The position numbers were made by a program, and so were the translations under genes. Below, piece after piece: positions 8,083-8,607 of a DNA stretch of 8,607 nucleotides. The DNA comes from JADFRG01 sp046759305 (GTDB lineage Bacteria > Chloroflexota > Anaerolineae > Anaerolineales > E44-bin32), in assembly GCA_046759305.1 (NCBI GenBank), contig JBHIBY010000093.1, positions 1-8,607 of the forward strand, read 5' to 3'. Numbering within the stretch: position 1 is the first letter of the stretch; each line of letters begins with the position of its first letter. Below the pieces are notes generated by a model, which saw nothing but the letters and a program-made list of their open reading frames with translations, searched no databases and was not told the DNA's origin.

Positions 8083-8278
8083 GGAAGCGCAACTCCAATT
8101 GCCGCGCCTGTTTCAATTGTGCTGCCCTGAAGTTGCCTTATCTCAATTGTGGCGCGACAGATATCGCTACGGAGCATCCCGCCAGTCGGAGCTATTTTGT
8201 ATGGAAGCGCACTCCCCAATCGGCGAGGACCCGGGTGTCATCTGGTCTTAGGTCCCCTGGTTGCTTCAATTTGGCGCG
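8083..8278. repeat. Intergenic imperfect repeat pair with CAATTG cluster
   Basis: This region lies in the 261-nt gap (8048-8308) between the ABC operon and the phosphate transporter gene. The palindrome CAATTG occurs at 8096, 8114 and 8144, and CAATTT at 8267. Two blocks, 8083-8156 and 8203-8278, begin with the same GGAAGCGC. Both contain CCCTG and GTTGC in the same order, and both end in CAATT(G)TGGCGCG. Their interiors have diverged. This may be an old local duplication or a set of operator sites for the downstream gene. I see no convincing terminator for the ABC operon here. The short open frames in the gap have no recognisable content. Confidence 0.4.
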
Positions 8279-8300
8279 CCGGCCTTCGTTTTGGTATGCT
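8271..8300 (+). promoter_or_regulatory. Putative sigma70-type promoter of the phosphate transporter gene (leaderless)
   Basis: TTGGCG (4 of 6 to TTGACA) at 8271-8276 is followed after 18 nt by TATGCT (4 of 6 to TATAAT) at 8295-8300. The ATG at 8309 begins 8 nt after the -10 element, the same geometry as at mutS. No Shine-Dalgarno sequence precedes the ATG. The match is modest and was judged by eye. Confidence 0.4.
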
Positions 8301-8308
8301 CCCTCCCG

Positions 8309-8607
8309 ATGCCCACCGTACTGATCACACTTGCGCTGATCTTCGACTTCCTCAATGGCATGCACGATAGCTCGAACATCGTGGCCACTGTCATTTCCTC
8401 AAGAGCCGCAAGTCCGAGGGTCGCCCTGCTTATTGCCGCAGTGGCTCATTTTTCGGGTCCGTTTCTCTTTGGCGTAGCGGTCGCCACCACAATCGGAGAA
8501 GATCTCCTGGTTTCAGAAGCGATAACCCAGAGCGTTGTTATAGCGGCGCTGGCGGCGGCAATCATCTGGAATGTTTTGACATGGTACTTCGGCATCCCTT
8601 CGTCTTC
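8309..8607 (+). CDS. pit: PiT-family inorganic phosphate transporter, 3'-partial
   Basis: The first 99 residues of an inner-membrane phosphate permease of the PiT family, which imports phosphate with a cation; the gene runs off the window. The N-terminal signature is FDFLNGMHDSSNIVAT (residues 12-27), matching the family pattern of D..NG..D..N. Hydrophobic membrane segments follow at about 2-14, 42-62 and 77-90. The visible end, WNVLTWYFGIPSS, is the start of the family's conserved GxPSSSSHAL motif, so the frame is correct up to the edge. I chose the ATG at 8309. A TTG at 8291 is in frame but lies within the promoter-like element. No DUF47-type regulator gene, a common PiT neighbour, is seen upstream. 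Confidence 0.93.
   Translation, partial: MPTVLITLALIFDFLNGMHDSSNIVATVISSRAASPRVALLIAAVAHFSGPFLFGVAVATTIGEDLLVSEAITQSVVIAALAAAIIWNVLTWYFGIPSS

Noticed and set aside
8048..8100. Weak hairpin GCGT/ACGC after the second permease as a terminator
   Set aside because: The stem is only 4 bp with a long loop and no T-tract.
8133..8370. Two overlapping open frames of 63 and 73 codons in and past the intergenic region
   Set aside because: They lack Shine-Dalgarno sites, look compositionally unlike proteins, and run into the phosphate transporter gene in the wrong frame.

Overview
The window is about 8.6 kb of compact bacterial chromosome, moderately GC-rich by eye. It holds four complete protein genes and two that are cut by the window edges. 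I see no RNA genes, insertion sequences, phage genes or CRISPR arrays. The MutS N-terminus (TPVRKQYLEIKSQYPDAILFF) and the general gene style resemble Chloroflexota (Dehalococcoidia/SAR202 or Anaerolineae-like). That assignment rests on family memory and is tentative.

Left part (1-2089): the 3' portion of a plus-strand gene encodes an amidohydrolase of the methylthioadenosine/S-adenosylhomocysteine deaminase type. It is fused in frame to a C-terminal CYTH (triphosphate tunnel) domain. This fusion is the most unusual item in the window. A bidirectional hairpin terminator separates it from the convergent mutS gene.

Middle (2090-4729): a full-length mutS (847 aa) lies on the minus strand. It has a sigma70-like promoter whose -10 element sits only 8 nt before the ATG, which suggests a leaderless mRNA. 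The 96-bp gap to the next gene is a divergent promoter region.

Right part (4730-8047): a three-gene plus-strand ABC importer operon of the dipeptide/oligopeptide/nickel (Dpp/Opp/Nik) class. It encodes a lipoprotein substrate-binding protein, a DppB-like permease whose start overlaps the previous gene by 40 nt, and a DppC-like permease with a short, atypical C-terminus. No ATPase genes follow, so the ATPase subunits must come from elsewhere.

Far right (8048-8607): a 261-bp intergenic region carries a cluster of CAATTG motifs and a pair of imperfect repeats. It is followed by the first 99 codons of a PiT-family phosphate transporter, again with a -10-like element 8 nt before the ATG. The window ends inside this gene.
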